Positions 8,262 to 16,911 of a DNA stretch of 64,000 bases are shown in pieces. The translations under genes were made by a program, and so were the position numbers. The notes beneath the pieces are model-generated. The model was not told where the DNA came from, ran no database searches, and saw only the letters and a list, made by a program, of their open reading frames with translations. The stretch is taken from NCBI GenBank assembly GCA_002363865.1, contig DEWY01000013.1, forward strand, positions 310,001 to 374,000, written 5' to 3'. The DNA comes from Caulobacteraceae bacterium UBA3198. GTDB lineage: Bacteria > Pseudomonadota > Alphaproteobacteria > Caulobacterales > Caulobacteraceae. Position 1 is the first letter of the stretch; the number at the start of each line of letters is the position of its first letter.

Positions 8262-8597
8262 ATGACCTCATCCACCCGCAAGGCGCTGATCGCCGCCTAC
8301 AAGGAGCGCCCGACCATCGCCGGCGTCTTCGCCGTCATCTGCAACGCCACGGGCCAGGCCTGGGTCGGCCAGAGCCGCCACATCGACACCCATCAGAACG
8401 GGATGTGGTTCGCCCTACGCCAGGGCTCCAGCCCCCACCGCACCCTCCAGACCGCCTGGACCACCCACGGCCCAGACGCCTTCCGCTTCGAAATCCTCGA
8501 CCGCCTGCCGGAGGACTACTCCGACCTCCGCCGCAAGGACGAGCTGACCAAGCGGGCCGCGCTGTGGCGCGCGCGGTTGGAGGCGGAGGGGGTTTAG
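8262..8597 (+). CDS. Small GIY-YIG nuclease family protein
   Basis: A 111-residue protein consisting of little more than one GIY-YIG-like domain. The strand AGVFAVICNATGQAWVGQS (residues 20-38) replaces the usual GIY and YIG tripeptides with GVFAV and WVG, and HGPDAFRFEILDRL (about 70-83) matches the conserved Phe/Glu strand of the fold. A basic N-terminus (STRKALIAAYKER) and C-terminal helix follow. A strong AGGAG lies 6 bases before the ATG. No DNA-targeting domain is attached, so it may not be an active endonuclease; in this small subfamily activity is not established to my knowledge. It is divergent from the DUF2239 gene and shares its twin operators. Confidence 0.82.
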   Translation: MTSSTRKALIAAYKERPTIAGVFAVICNATGQAWVGQSRHIDTHQNGMWFALRQGSSPHRTLQTAWTTHGPDAFRFEILDRLPEDYSDLRRKDELTKRAALWRARLEAEGV

Positions 8598-8831
8598 GAC
8601 GTGGACGCGACTTTGGTGACGTGAGCCGCCTTCCGTGACCGGCGCCGCGCGACGGAATGTGCGCAAGGCCTGAGGGGAGCGCGCGTGGCGCCCGCCGACT
8701 TGCAGGCGCGATGCGTCCCGACCAGCGTGAACCTTGTGGCCCCCCATACGTTGGGCCTACAGCACTAAAAAACCCGCAATACCCGGCCGCTCGTGCTCCC
8801 GGTAGGTAGCGGGTGGGCGCGGGGGCTTTCA

Positions 8832-11792
8832 ATGGATCGCGAGGCTGAACTCGCTCAGAACGCCGCGGTGTTCGCGGGCGGTGGTGAGCTAGGTGCGCTG
8901 ATGCGTGCTCATCAATGGTCTGCCACCGCGCTTGGCGTGTCGCAGGCGTGGCCGCAGTCCCTGAAGACGCTGCTGGTCGTGATGCTGTCGGCCAAACAGC
9001 CCATGTTCATCGTATGGGGCGAGGAGCGAACGCTACTCTACAACGACGCCTATGCCGAGATCCTGGCCGCGAAGCACCCGACAGCGCTTGGACGTGACTT
9101 TCTTGAGGTCTGGCACGAGATAAGAGCCGATCTGACGCCCATCGTCGACGACGCCTATGCTGGTCGGTCGGTCCATATGGACGACATCAAGCTGATGATG
9201 GACCGTCGCGGCTTTTTGGAGGAGACGCACTTCGCCTTTTCCTACACCCCTATGCCGGATGAGGCCGGCGCCATAGCCGGGTTCTTTTGTCCGTGCCGTG
9301 AGATCACCGAACAGGTGCTCGCCGAACGGCGACAGGCTTTTCGCCTGGGGTTCGAGGTGCGCCTCCGGGACCTTGAAGACGCCGAGGAGATTCTCCAGGC
9401 GGCCGTCGACCTGCTCGGCGAGCATCTAGGGGCGGACCGGGTCGGTTACGGGCAGGTGCAGGCCGACGAGTCGTCGATCAGGCTGACGCATTGTTATGCA
9501 CCCGGCACGCAACTTCTCCTGGGCGAGTTCCCACTCGCCAGTTTCGGCGATGGCCGTATTGCCAAGCAGCGGCGTGGCGAAACCGAGGTCTGCGCCGATG
9601 TGACGACAGATGGTGGACAGGATGCATCGGTCTGGGCTGCGATAGACACCAGGGCTGTGGTGTCCGTGCCGCTGCTGCGCGACGGACGCCTGCGCGCCTC
9701 GCTCTATGTCAACTCGCGCCACCCGCGTCTTTGGTCTGCAGAGGATGTGGCGCTCATTGAGGAGGTGGCGGCGCGAACCTGGGACGCCGTCGAACGTGGG
9801 CGGGCCGAAGCCGCGCTCCGAGAGAGCGAGGTTCGTTATCGAACGCTATTTGAGAACATCGATTCCGGTTTCTGTGTCGTAGAGGTCGACCTTTCGCACC
9901 CAACGCGCCAGGTGGACTATCGCGTCGCGGAGGCAAACCCCGCCTTCTTCAGGCAAACAGGTTTTCCCAAGGAGATCTACGGCAAGTGGCTACGGGAGGC
10001 GGCTCCCACCTTGGAGGAGCATTGGTTCGAGATTTATGGGCAGGTCGCCCGCACCCGTACGCCAGAGCGGTTCGAACAAGGCTCGGCTCACCTCGGAAGA
10101 TGGTTCGACGTCTATGCCTTTCCCATCGGGGAGCCAGAGGATGCCAGGGTGGCGATCCTTTTCAACGACATCTCGGAACGGCGACGCGCCGAGCAGAAGC
10201 TGCGCAGCAATCTGCAGCAGATGCCCGGCTTCGTTGCTGTGCTCTCGGGTGAAGACCACGTCTTCGAATATGTGAACGACGCCTACACCTCTGTCACCGG
10301 AAACCGCGAGTACATCGGTCGCAATGTTCGGGACGTCTTCCCTGACCTGGAGGGCCAAGGTTTCTTCGAGTTGCTCGATGACGTTTTCGCCACGGGGGAG
10401 TCGTTCAGCGCGTCGACCATTGCAGTCAGATTCGGCGGCCACTCAGAGGACCGCTATCTCGACCTCCTGTACCAGCCGATCTTCGACAGCGGGGTTGTCA
10501 CCGGGATCTTCGTCGGCGGTTACGAGGTGACCGAGCGGCTACGAGCCGAGCAAGCGCTGCAAGCGCTCACCACCCGGCTGGAGCAAACCGTCGAAGAGCG
10601 CACCGCCGGCCTGACCGCGGCGCTGGACGCGCTCCGCAAGGAGGCTGAGGACCGCCAGCGGGTGGAAGAGGCGCTGCGCCAGAGCCAGAAAATGGAGGCG
10701 ATGGGCCAGCTCACAGGCGGTGTCGCACACGATTTCAACAACCTGCTTATGCCGATCATCGGCAGCCTCGATATGCTGATGCGCCGCGAACTTGGTACTG
10801 AGCGAGAACGCCGGCTCATCGATGGCGCTCTGCAATCTGCAGAGCGGGCCAAGACGCTCGTACAACGACTTCTGGCGTTCGCCAGACGCCAACCCCTCCA
10901 ATCGGCCGCCATCGACGTCATGCAGTTGGTGAAGAGCATGGCCGACCTTGTGGACAGTACGACTGGCCCGCAGATTGAAGTTCGGGTCGATCTGCCGGAA
11001 AATTTGCCGGCCGCACTCGCCGACCCAAATCAGCTGGAGATGGCGATCCTGAATCTGGCGGTGAACGCTCGGGACGCCATGCCGCAGGGCGGAGTCCTCA
11101 GGATCCAGGCCCGTCAGGAGGATGTGCGGGCCGGGGATTATCCAGGGGTGCCGGCCGGCAAGTTCATTCGCCTGTGCGTGAGCGACAACGGGACCGGCAT
11201 GGACGAAGCCACGCTCGCCCGCGCCATAGAGCCCTTCTACTCGACCAAGGGCGTAGGCCGGGGCACCGGTCTTGGTCTTTCCATGGTGCATGGCCTCGCC
11301 GCCCAACTGGGGGGAGGACTCACGATCGAGAGCACGCTCGGCGAGGGAACGACAGTAAACCTCTGGCTGCCATTGACGACGAACCGGCCAAGCCCCGTCA
11401 ACCCGTCGGAAGAGAGTTCGAACTCACGCGTCGCACTCGGCGCGGCGTTGCTTGTCGACGATGAGGAGCTCGTTCGCATGACGACCGCGGACATGCTGAC
11501 CGATCTGGGCTTTGAGGTCATTGAAGCGAACTCGGGCGAGGAGGCGCTGCGCCTATTGGAGGAAGGCCTGCGACCGAACCTGCTGGTCACCGATCATCTT
11601 ATGCCAGGCGTTACAGGCGCAGAGCTGGCGCGGAAAGTGCAGGCCGACTGGCCAGGTCTGCCGATCCTCATCGTGTCCGGCTACGCCGAGGCGGAGGGAT
11701 TGGAGTCCGATCTCGTGGGGCTGACTAAGCCGTTCCGGAATGGTGAGCTTGCGGCAAAGCTCGTAGCCTTGGGAGCGCTGACGAGCACCTGA
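8832..11792 (+). CDS. Multi-PAS/GAF hybrid sensor histidine kinase
   Basis: A 986-residue soluble hybrid kinase with no clear membrane segment. Order: PAS-like unit (about residues 30-150), GAF domain (about 180-310), PAS (about 320-440), PAS (about 445-555), a coiled-coil linker (LEQTVEERTAGLTAALDALRKE), HisKA with phospho-His 633 in GGVAHDFNN, HATPase (MAILNLAVNARDAM; DNGTGMD; GTGLGLSMVHGL) and a receiver domain with acceptor Asp 921 (VTDHLMPG) and Lys in LTKPF. This layout is common among alphaproteobacterial light or redox sensing kinases, but the ligand is unknown. The ATG at 8832 has GGGGG about 8 bases upstream; a GTG at 8793 is a weaker option. Codon choice is looser than in its neighbours, which hints at more recent arrival. 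No partner regulator is adjacent. Confidence 0.88.
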   Translation: MDREAELAQNAAVFAGGGELGALMRAHQWSATALGVSQAWPQSLKTLLVVMLSAKQPMFIVWGEERTLLYNDAYAEILAAKHPTALGRDFLEVWHEIRADLTPIVDDAYAGRSVHMDDIKLMMDRRGFLEETHFAFSYTPMPDEAGAIAGFFCPCREITEQVLAERRQAFRLGFEVRLRDLEDAEEILQAAVDLLGEHLGADRVGYGQVQADESSIRLTHCYAPGTQLLLGEFPLASFGDGRIAKQRRGETEVCADVTTDGGQDASVWAAIDTRAVVSVPLLRDGRLRASLYVNSRHPRLWSAEDVALIEEVAARTWDAVERGRAEAALRESEVRYRTLFENIDSGFCVVEVDLSHPTRQVDYRVAEANPAFFRQTGFPKEIYGKWLREAAPTLEEHWFEIYGQVARTRTPERFEQGSAHLGRWFDVYAFPIGEPEDARVAILFNDISERRRAEQKLRSNLQQMPGFVAVLSGEDHVFEYVNDAYTSVTGNREYIGRNVRDVFPDLEGQGFFELLDDVFATGESFSASTIAVRFGGHSEDRYLDLLYQPIFDSGVVTGIFVGGYEVTERLRAEQALQALTTRLEQTVEERTAGLTAALDALRKEAEDRQRVEEALRQSQKMEAMGQLTGGVAHDFNNLLMPIIGSLDMLMRRELGTERERRLIDGALQSAERAKTLVQRLLAFARRQPLQSAAIDVMQLVKSMADLVDSTTGPQIEVRVDLPENLPAALADPNQLEMAILNLAVNARDAMPQGGVLRIQARQEDVRAGDYPGVPAGKFIRLCVSDNGTGMDEATLARAIEPFYSTKGVGRGTGLGLSMVHGLAAQLGGGLTIESTLGEGTTVNLWLPLTTNRPSPVNPSEESSNSRVALGAALLVDDEELVRMTTADMLTDLGFEVIEANSGEEALRLLEEGLRPNLLVTDHLMPGVTGAELARKVQADWPGLPILIVSGYAEAEGLESDLVGLTKPFRNGELAAKLVALGALTST

Positions 11793-11813
11793 CGGCGGCC
11801 GGCCTCAACCTGC

Positions 11814-13502
11814 CTACCCCCAGCCCTCCACCGCCCCGCGACGGCGGCCGGGCGCGGTCGTCGCACCCGCGCTCACGGGCGGGAAGGGGGCCGGCTCGCG
11901 GGCGGCGGCGCCGTAGAGCCAGCCCTGGGCCATGTCGACGCCGGCCTTGCGGATGACCTGCTCCACCAGGGGGGTCTCGACCATTTCGGCCAGGGTCTCG
12001 ACCTTCAGCTCGGCGCACATGCGCACCAGCTGGCTGATGAAGGCCGCGCCACGGCTGTCGTGCTCCAGGTCGCGGATGAAGGCGCCGTCGAACTTCACCA
12101 CGTCCACATTCAGATGCTGCAGATAGGCGAGCGAGCTGGCGCCGGCGCCGAAGTCGTCCAGGCAGATCTCGCAGCCCAGCACCCGCAGGCTCTGCAGGTG
12201 GCGGTCGGCCTGGGCCAGGTCGCCGACGGCGGCGCTCTCGGTCAGTTCGAACATCAGGCGCCCTTTGACTTCCGGATGGGCGGCCAGGCGGCGGGCGAGC
12301 TCTGTGACGAAGATCGGGTTGCCGATTGAGCGCCCCGACAGGTTCACCGCCAGGATCAGGTCGGGGCTGCGGGTCAGGTGCTCCAGGGCCTTGTCCACGA
12401 CGGCGGAGTCCAGCGCGCAGACCAGGTCCATCTCCTCGGCCATGCGGATCATGGGGAAAGGGGCGCCCTGGTCGCCGAAGCGGATCAGCGCCTCATAGTG
12501 GTGCAGGCTGGCAGAGCCTTTGAGGCTGACCACCGGCTGGAAGAAGAGGGCGAAGTCCCGGGCCTCGACCCGTTTGCCGAGCGCGCTGACCTGGGCCATG
12601 GTCTGGGCCACCGAGCGTTCGAAGGCTTGCCCAAGATCGGCCGGGGCGGTGTTGGCGCCGCCGTCGCGCAGAAATCCGTCCATGGTGTAGCGCAGGGCGC
12701 GCAGCAGGTGGTCGGGCGCCAGCTCGGCGCCGGCGCTGACCTGCTGCACCACCGGTGCGACGCCCAGGGCCGGGTCCAGGTCGAGCAGGCGGGCAATCCG
12801 GTGGGAGAGTTCCTGCGGCGTCTCGCGCCCCTCGCGCAGCAGGGCGTAGCGGTCCTCCCCCAGACCCGCGGCCGCGCCGCCGCCATAGGACTGCGAGCGG
12901 ATGACGGCGGCCAGGCGGGCGCGCAGCTCGGCGCCTTCCGCCTCGCCCGCCTGCCGGGCGGCGGCCTCGAAGCCGGGCACGTCGACCATGGCCAGTTCGA
13001 TCTTCTGCCCCCGGGCGCGGGCGTGTTCCAGGATATTGACGGCGGCGGCCTCGAAGGAGGCGCGGTCGTGCAGGCCGTTGGGGCCGGCGGCCCGTGTGGC
13101 GGCGGCCCGCGTCATCACGCAGGAGACCGCCCCGTCGTTCTGCGGCAGCCGGAAGGCCGAGAGGCAGGCCCCGCGGTCCTCGTGGCCCGCGCTGCCCACA
13201 CCCGAGAGGCGCACATTGATGGGGCCGGCTCGCATGCCTTCGCCGAGCCCCTTGAACACCATCTGCACCAGTTCGCGGTCATCGGCGGCGATGAACTCAG
13301 ACAGGTCGGCGCCCTCAAGGGCGCGATCCTTGGACCCGGCCAGGGCTTCGCCGGCGCCAAGCGCCATGGAGATTCGCCCCTCCGCCGTGGTCTCGATCAG
13401 CAGATCGGCCGAAGCGAAGGCGAAGCCGAGCAGGGCTTTATGGGTCAGCGCCAAGATAGCCTCCTGTTCGGGGCGATCCTGCAGGCTCACGCTTAATCCC
13501 AC
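11814..13502 (-). CDS. EAL-domain protein, probable cyclic-di-GMP phosphodiesterase
   Basis: A 562-residue protein. The N-terminal part (about 20-130) looks PAS-like, the middle (about 145-270) resembles a degenerate GGDEF fold lacking a GGDEF motif, and the C-terminal part (about 310-535) is an EAL domain. Catalytic residues expected for EAL phosphodiesterases are present: YEALIRF, AVNLSGRS, FELTES, CLDDFGAG, VKFDGAF, and Gln in MAQGWLYG. The usual AEGVE motif reads AEMVE, with Met for Gly. It therefore could hydrolyse cyclic di-GMP to pGpG, a signal that in Caulobacter links motility and cell cycle. The start is a GTG with only a weak ribosome site. It converges on the hybrid kinase with a 21-base gap. 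Confidence 0.85.
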   Translation of the reverse strand: MGLSVSLQDRPEQEAILALTHKALLGFAFASADLLIETTAEGRISMALGAGEALAGSKDRALEGADLSEFIAADDRELVQMVFKGLGEGMRAGPINVRLSGVGSAGHEDRGACLSAFRLPQNDGAVSCVMTRAAATRAAGPNGLHDRASFEAAAVNILEHARARGQKIELAMVDVPGFEAAARQAGEAEGAELRARLAAVIRSQSYGGGAAAGLGEDRYALLREGRETPQELSHRIARLLDLDPALGVAPVVQQVSAGAELAPDHLLRALRYTMDGFLRDGGANTAPADLGQAFERSVAQTMAQVSALGKRVEARDFALFFQPVVSLKGSASLHHYEALIRFGDQGAPFPMIRMAEEMDLVCALDSAVVDKALEHLTRSPDLILAVNLSGRSIGNPIFVTELARRLAAHPEVKGRLMFELTESAAVGDLAQADRHLQSLRVLGCEICLDDFGAGASSLAYLQHLNVDVVKFDGAFIRDLEHDSRGAAFISQLVRMCAELKVETLAEMVETPLVEQVIRKAGVDMAQGWLYGAAAREPAPFPPVSAGATTAPGRRRGAVEGWG

Positions 13503-13602
13503 GTAACACTACCGTCAAAAACCTGCGACAAAGTGTCCGAAACGACCCGCTTCGGTAGTCTACCCACCCGAAATGGCCCCCATTTTCGCCCTGGAGCGCC
13601 CT

Positions 13603-14706
13603 ATGTCCGTCGCCCTGATGCTCGCTGCGGCCCTGGCGGTCGCCCCTGGCTGTGATCTTGAGGCGCCGGACGGGCAGGCCGGCTGCGCCCGAGAGGCGGT
13701 GGATCAACTGCCGGTCAACGCCCTTCAGGCGGTGGGCACGCACAACTCCTACAAGCTGGCCATTCCCCCGCCTGAAATGGCGCTGTTGCGGGCCATGGCG
13801 CCAGAGCAGGCGCAAGCCCTCGACTACGCCCACGCCCCGCTGAGCGTCCAGCTCGCCGCCGGCGCACGCCAGCTGGAGATCGACGTCCTGAACGATCCCG
13901 ACCCCGGCCGCTACGCCCGGCCCCTGGGGCTGCGGATGACTCAGGGGGCGGCGGCCTATGACACCGCGCCCCTGACGGGGCCAGGCCTGAAGGTGCTGCA
14001 TGTCCAGGACATCGACTATCGCAGCTCGTGCCCGCTGTTCACCGGCTGTCTGGCCGAGGTGGCGGCCTGGTCGAAGGCCAATCCCGACCACGTTCCCCTG
14101 TTGATCCTGTTGAACCTGAAGGAGGGCCAAGCCCTGCCGGCGCCGGGCGCGGTGACGCCCGCGCCCTTCGACGCCGCGGCCATGGAGACGGTGGACGCCG
14201 AGATCCGCAGCGTGTTCGCTCCTGAGGCCCTCATCACACCTGATGATGTGCAAGGCGACCATCCGACCCTGCGGGCGGCCGCGGCCGCCGGCGCCTGGCC
14301 GAGCCTGGGCGAGGCCCGCGGCAAGGTCATGTTCGCCCTCGACGCTCCGCGCAGTCAGGTGGACCTCTATCGGGGCGCCCGTCGCTCGCTCGAGGGCCGG
14401 GTGATGTTCGTGAATATCGAGGAGACCGAGGACGCGGCGGGATACATCACCCTGAACGACCCGCAGGCGCAGGCCGAGCGCATCGCCGCCGCCGTGGCCG
14501 CCGGCCTGATCGTCCGCACCCGCGCCGACGCCGATACGATGGAGGCGCGCACGAACGACACGGCCCGCCGTGAGGCGGCCTTCGCAACCGGCGCCCACTA
14601 CATCTCCACCGACTACATGACCCCTGATGTGCGGTTCAGCGGCTACCAGGTGGACCTGCCGGGCGGCGGTGCGGCGCGGCTCAATCCCCGCTGGACGAAG
14701 GACTGA
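13603..14706 (+). CDS. Exported phosphoinositide phospholipase C-like protein
   Basis: A 367-residue protein with an N-terminal hydrophobic signal (MSVALMLAAALAVAPG) followed by Cys. It belongs to the calcium-dependent phosphatidylinositol phospholipase C family with a TIM-barrel fold: the first catalytic His region is GTHNSYKLAIPP, the second strand is ARQLEIDVLNDP, and LKVLHVQDIDYRSSC matches the second catalytic His and metal ligand region. The later motif MFVNIEE and ATGAHYISTDYM fit the end of the barrel. It would cleave a phosphodiester in a phospholipid outside the cytoplasm; the true substrate is unknown. The start at 13603 gives a compact signal peptide; an upstream GTG/ATG at 13573 would put ten extra residues before it. 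It is monocistronic. Confidence 0.82.
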   Translation: MSVALMLAAALAVAPGCDLEAPDGQAGCAREAVDQLPVNALQAVGTHNSYKLAIPPPEMALLRAMAPEQAQALDYAHAPLSVQLAAGARQLEIDVLNDPDPGRYARPLGLRMTQGAAAYDTAPLTGPGLKVLHVQDIDYRSSCPLFTGCLAEVAAWSKANPDHVPLLILLNLKEGQALPAPGAVTPAPFDAAAMETVDAEIRSVFAPEALITPDDVQGDHPTLRAAAAAGAWPSLGEARGKVMFALDAPRSQVDLYRGARRSLEGRVMFVNIEETEDAAGYITLNDPQAQAERIAAAVAAGLIVRTRADADTMEARTNDTARREAAFATGAHYISTDYMTPDVRFSGYQVDLPGGGAARLNPRWTKD

Positions 14707-14718
14707 GGCCGCTCAGCC

Positions 14719-15144
14719 TCACGCGTTCGGGGCCCGCTCGGCATAGCGGGGCAGGTCATCGTCGATCTCCCACCAGTCGGCGTGGGAGTCGGCGAAGATG
14801 TGGAAGCCCAGGCGCGCGCCGCTGGGATCATCCAGGGTCCCGGCCCGCAGGCGGACGACGCCGGGCCTGGCGGTGGTCTGGCTAAACAATGGCGACCCAC
14901 ACCGCCCGCAGAAGGCGCGGGTCTTTCCCGGGGAGGACTCAAACCGGACCAGGACCTCTTCGCCGGAGAGGAAGCTCAGGCGATCCTCGTCGGTGGGAAC
15001 ATTGGCGGCGAAGGCCGAACCCTGAGCCTTGCGGCACTGGCTGCAATGGCAGAGCTGGATGTCGGCGAGGGGACCGGTCACCCGGTAACGGACAGAGCCG
15101 CAGAGGCAGCCACCCATATGGGCGACATCCGAAGAGTCCGTCAT
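14719..15144 (-). CDS. GFA (CENP-V/glutathione-dependent formaldehyde-activating) family protein
   Basis: A 141-residue zinc protein. The metal-binding cysteines of the family are all visible: GGCLCGSVRY near residue 12, CHCSQCRKAQGS near 32, and FCGRCGSPL near 78. The family is named after the glutathione-dependent formaldehyde-activating enzyme, but most members have no proven enzymatic activity, so glutathione or small-thiol adduct handling is only a possibility. It converges on the phospholipase-like gene with a 12-base gap and is followed on its own strand by no close gene; the small conserved protein at 15160 lies upstream and could be in the same transcript. Confidence 0.88.
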   Translation of the reverse strand: MTDSSDVAHMGGCLCGSVRYRVTGPLADIQLCHCSQCRKAQGSAFAANVPTDEDRLSFLSGEEVLVRFESSPGKTRAFCGRCGSPLFSQTTARPGVVRLRAGTLDDPSGARLGFHIFADSHADWWEIDDDLPRYAERAPNA

Positions 15145-15159
15145 GGGTAATGCGTGCGC

Positions 15160-15357
15160 CTAGAGGGGGCCGCCGAAATTGAAGGCCTCGCCCAGTCTGC
15201 CCACCAGGCGATCGCCGGTCCAGACTTCCACAGCGTGTTCAGCTTCGCTCAGCCGTTGGGCTTCGGCCAAGGCGTGGCGGTCGTCTCGGTAATCGACCTC
15301 GACCGCCTCGGAAATCTGCTCTTGCGGCGTGACGACGTAAACTCGGTAATGCTGCAT
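15160..15357 (-). CDS. Small uncharacterised protein (65 residues)
   Basis: A 65-residue acidic protein beginning MQHYRVYVVTPQEQI and ending GEAFNFGGPL. The ATG at 15357 is chosen because AAGGTGG lies 7 bases before it. The sequence reads as a short alpha/beta unit (strand, helix DDRHALAEAQRLSEAE, strand AVEVWTGDRLVGRL), a pattern seen in many small alphaproteobacterial proteins of unknown role, where the helix-strand end AVEVWxGxRLVGRL is typical. No signal peptide or membrane segment is present. It lies 15 bases upstream of the GFA gene. Confidence 0.72.
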   Translation of the reverse strand: MQHYRVYVVTPQEQISEAVEVDYRDDRHALAEAQRLSEAEHAVEVWTGDRLVGRLGEAFNFGGPL

Positions 15358-15459
15358 TGTGACCACCTTCGCCAAAACGGGGCGGGAGCTCACAGGGGCT
15401 CTCGGTCACCGGCGCCCGGTCGGATACTCACCGGTGATGGAGTCAACCTAGACCAGAGA

Positions 15460-15491
15460 CTTCACCTTAACCAATCAACTCCACGGTGAAG
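15460..15491. repeat. Inverted repeat CTTCACC-N18-GGTGAAG
   Basis: Seven-base complementary arms flank an 18-base spacer containing TTAACCAAT. It sits about 75 bp before mnmA and 100 bp before the divergent small gene. It could be an operator or a hairpin; nothing else supports a role. Confidence 0.3.
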
Positions 15492-15566
15492 TGTGTCGGA
15501 CACCAGACAGATCTGTCGCAGCGGCTGTGGCTCGCAATGGGCCCGCGCAGTCGCTAAATAGCGCCC

Positions 15567-16772
15567 ATGGACGCCGCCTCCCTGGATTCACAGCTTTCGG
15601 ACCCCTCGACCCGCACGGCGGCCGACGCCGCGGTCGACGCCGTGCGCGTCGCCGTCGGCTTGCCGGCGGGAACGAGGGTTGTGGCGGCCATGTCGGGAGG
15701 CGTGGACTCCACCGTCACCGCCGCCCTGCTGGCCAAGGCCGGCTATGACGTGGTCGGCGTGACCCTGCAGCTCTATGACCATGGACAGGCCCTGGCCAAG
15801 AAGGGCGCCTGCTGCGCCGGCCAGGACATCCATGACGCCCGCACCGCGGCCGAGGCCATCGGTATTCCTCATTATGTCCTCGATTACGAGAGCCGCTTCC
15901 GCGAGGAGGTGATGGAGGAGTTCGCCGACGCCTATCTGCGCGGTGAGACGCCGATCCCCTGCGTGCGCTGCAATCAGACGGTGAAGTTCCGCGACCTGCT
16001 GGACGTGGCCCGCGACCTGGGCGCCGAGGCCCTGGCCACCGGCCACTATGTGCGCCGGGCGGCTGGCGGCAATCGTCCGCACCTGCAGCGGGCCATGGAT
16101 GCGACCCGGGACCAGAGCTATTTCCTGTTCGCCACCACGGCCGAGCAGCTGGACTTCCTGCGCTTTCCCCTGGGCGGCCTGCCCAAGACCGAGGTGCGGC
16201 GGGTGGCGGCCGAGCTTGGCCTGGCCATCGCCGACAAGCCCGACAGCCAGGACATCTGCTTCGTGCCGGAAGGCCGCTACACCACCGTCATCGACCGCCT
16301 GCGCCCGCACGGGGCCGAGCCCGGCGACATTGTCCACATGGACGGCCGGGTGCTCGGCCGGCACGAGGGCGTGACACGCTACACCATCGGCCAGCGCCGG
16401 GGCCTGAACGTCGCCGTGGGCGATCCCCTGTTCGTGGTCCGCATCGACGCCGACAGCCGCCAGGTCATCGTCGGCCCCCGGGAGGCCCTGCTCACCGGGG
16501 CCCTGCGGCTGAAGGAAACCAACTGGCTAGGCGAGTCGGCCAGCTTCGCCGCGGCCTGCGACGAGGGCCGTCCGGTCCTGGCGCGGGTGCGCTCCACCCG
16601 TGAACCGGTCCCCGGCCGGCTGGGCTGGGTGGGCGATGAGGTGGGCGTGGTGTTCGACGGCGCCGAGGAGGGCGTGGCGCCCGGCCAGGCCTGCGTGCTG
16701 TATGCGCCGGAAGATCCCGACCGCGTCCTGGGCGGCGGCTTCATCGCCGCCACCGTGCCCGTCCAGGACTGA
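15567..16772 (+). CDS. mnmA: tRNA-specific 2-thiouridylase MnmA
   Basis: A 401-residue enzyme that thiolates U34 of tRNAs for Glu, Gln and Lys using sulfur from a persulfide carrier and ATP. The PP-loop SGGVDS is at residues 43-48. The two catalytic cysteines are Cys135 in PCVRCNQ and Cys231 in QDICFVPEG. The GHYVRR and RDQSYFLF segments and the C-terminal beta-barrel region (VGPREALLT onward) match the family. The N-terminus is about 30 residues longer than in E. coli MnmA, a feature also seen in other alphaproteobacteria. It is transcribed alone from the region after the inverted repeat and followed 139 bases later by the desaturase. Confidence 0.95.
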   Translation: MDAASLDSQLSDPSTRTAADAAVDAVRVAVGLPAGTRVVAAMSGGVDSTVTAALLAKAGYDVVGVTLQLYDHGQALAKKGACCAGQDIHDARTAAEAIGIPHYVLDYESRFREEVMEEFADAYLRGETPIPCVRCNQTVKFRDLLDVARDLGAEALATGHYVRRAAGGNRPHLQRAMDATRDQSYFLFATTAEQLDFLRFPLGGLPKTEVRRVAAELGLAIADKPDSQDICFVPEGRYTTVIDRLRPHGAEPGDIVHMDGRVLGRHEGVTRYTIGQRRGLNVAVGDPLFVVRIDADSRQVIVGPREALLTGALRLKETNWLGESASFAAACDEGRPVLARVRSTREPVPGRLGWVGDEVGVVFDGAEEGVAPGQACVLYAPEDPDRVLGGGFIAATVPVQD

Positions 16773-16911
16773 GGGGAAGCCTGTTTTTTACCCAGAACCC
16801 CTGGTCAGGCGCGTTGTGGTCTGGCAGGCCACATTGCTGTCGAAACCACAGGGCAAGGATCCTGTCGTAACCTCCCGCGTCCTTCCCGACCCTTTCGGAA
16901 CCCCCCTGTTC

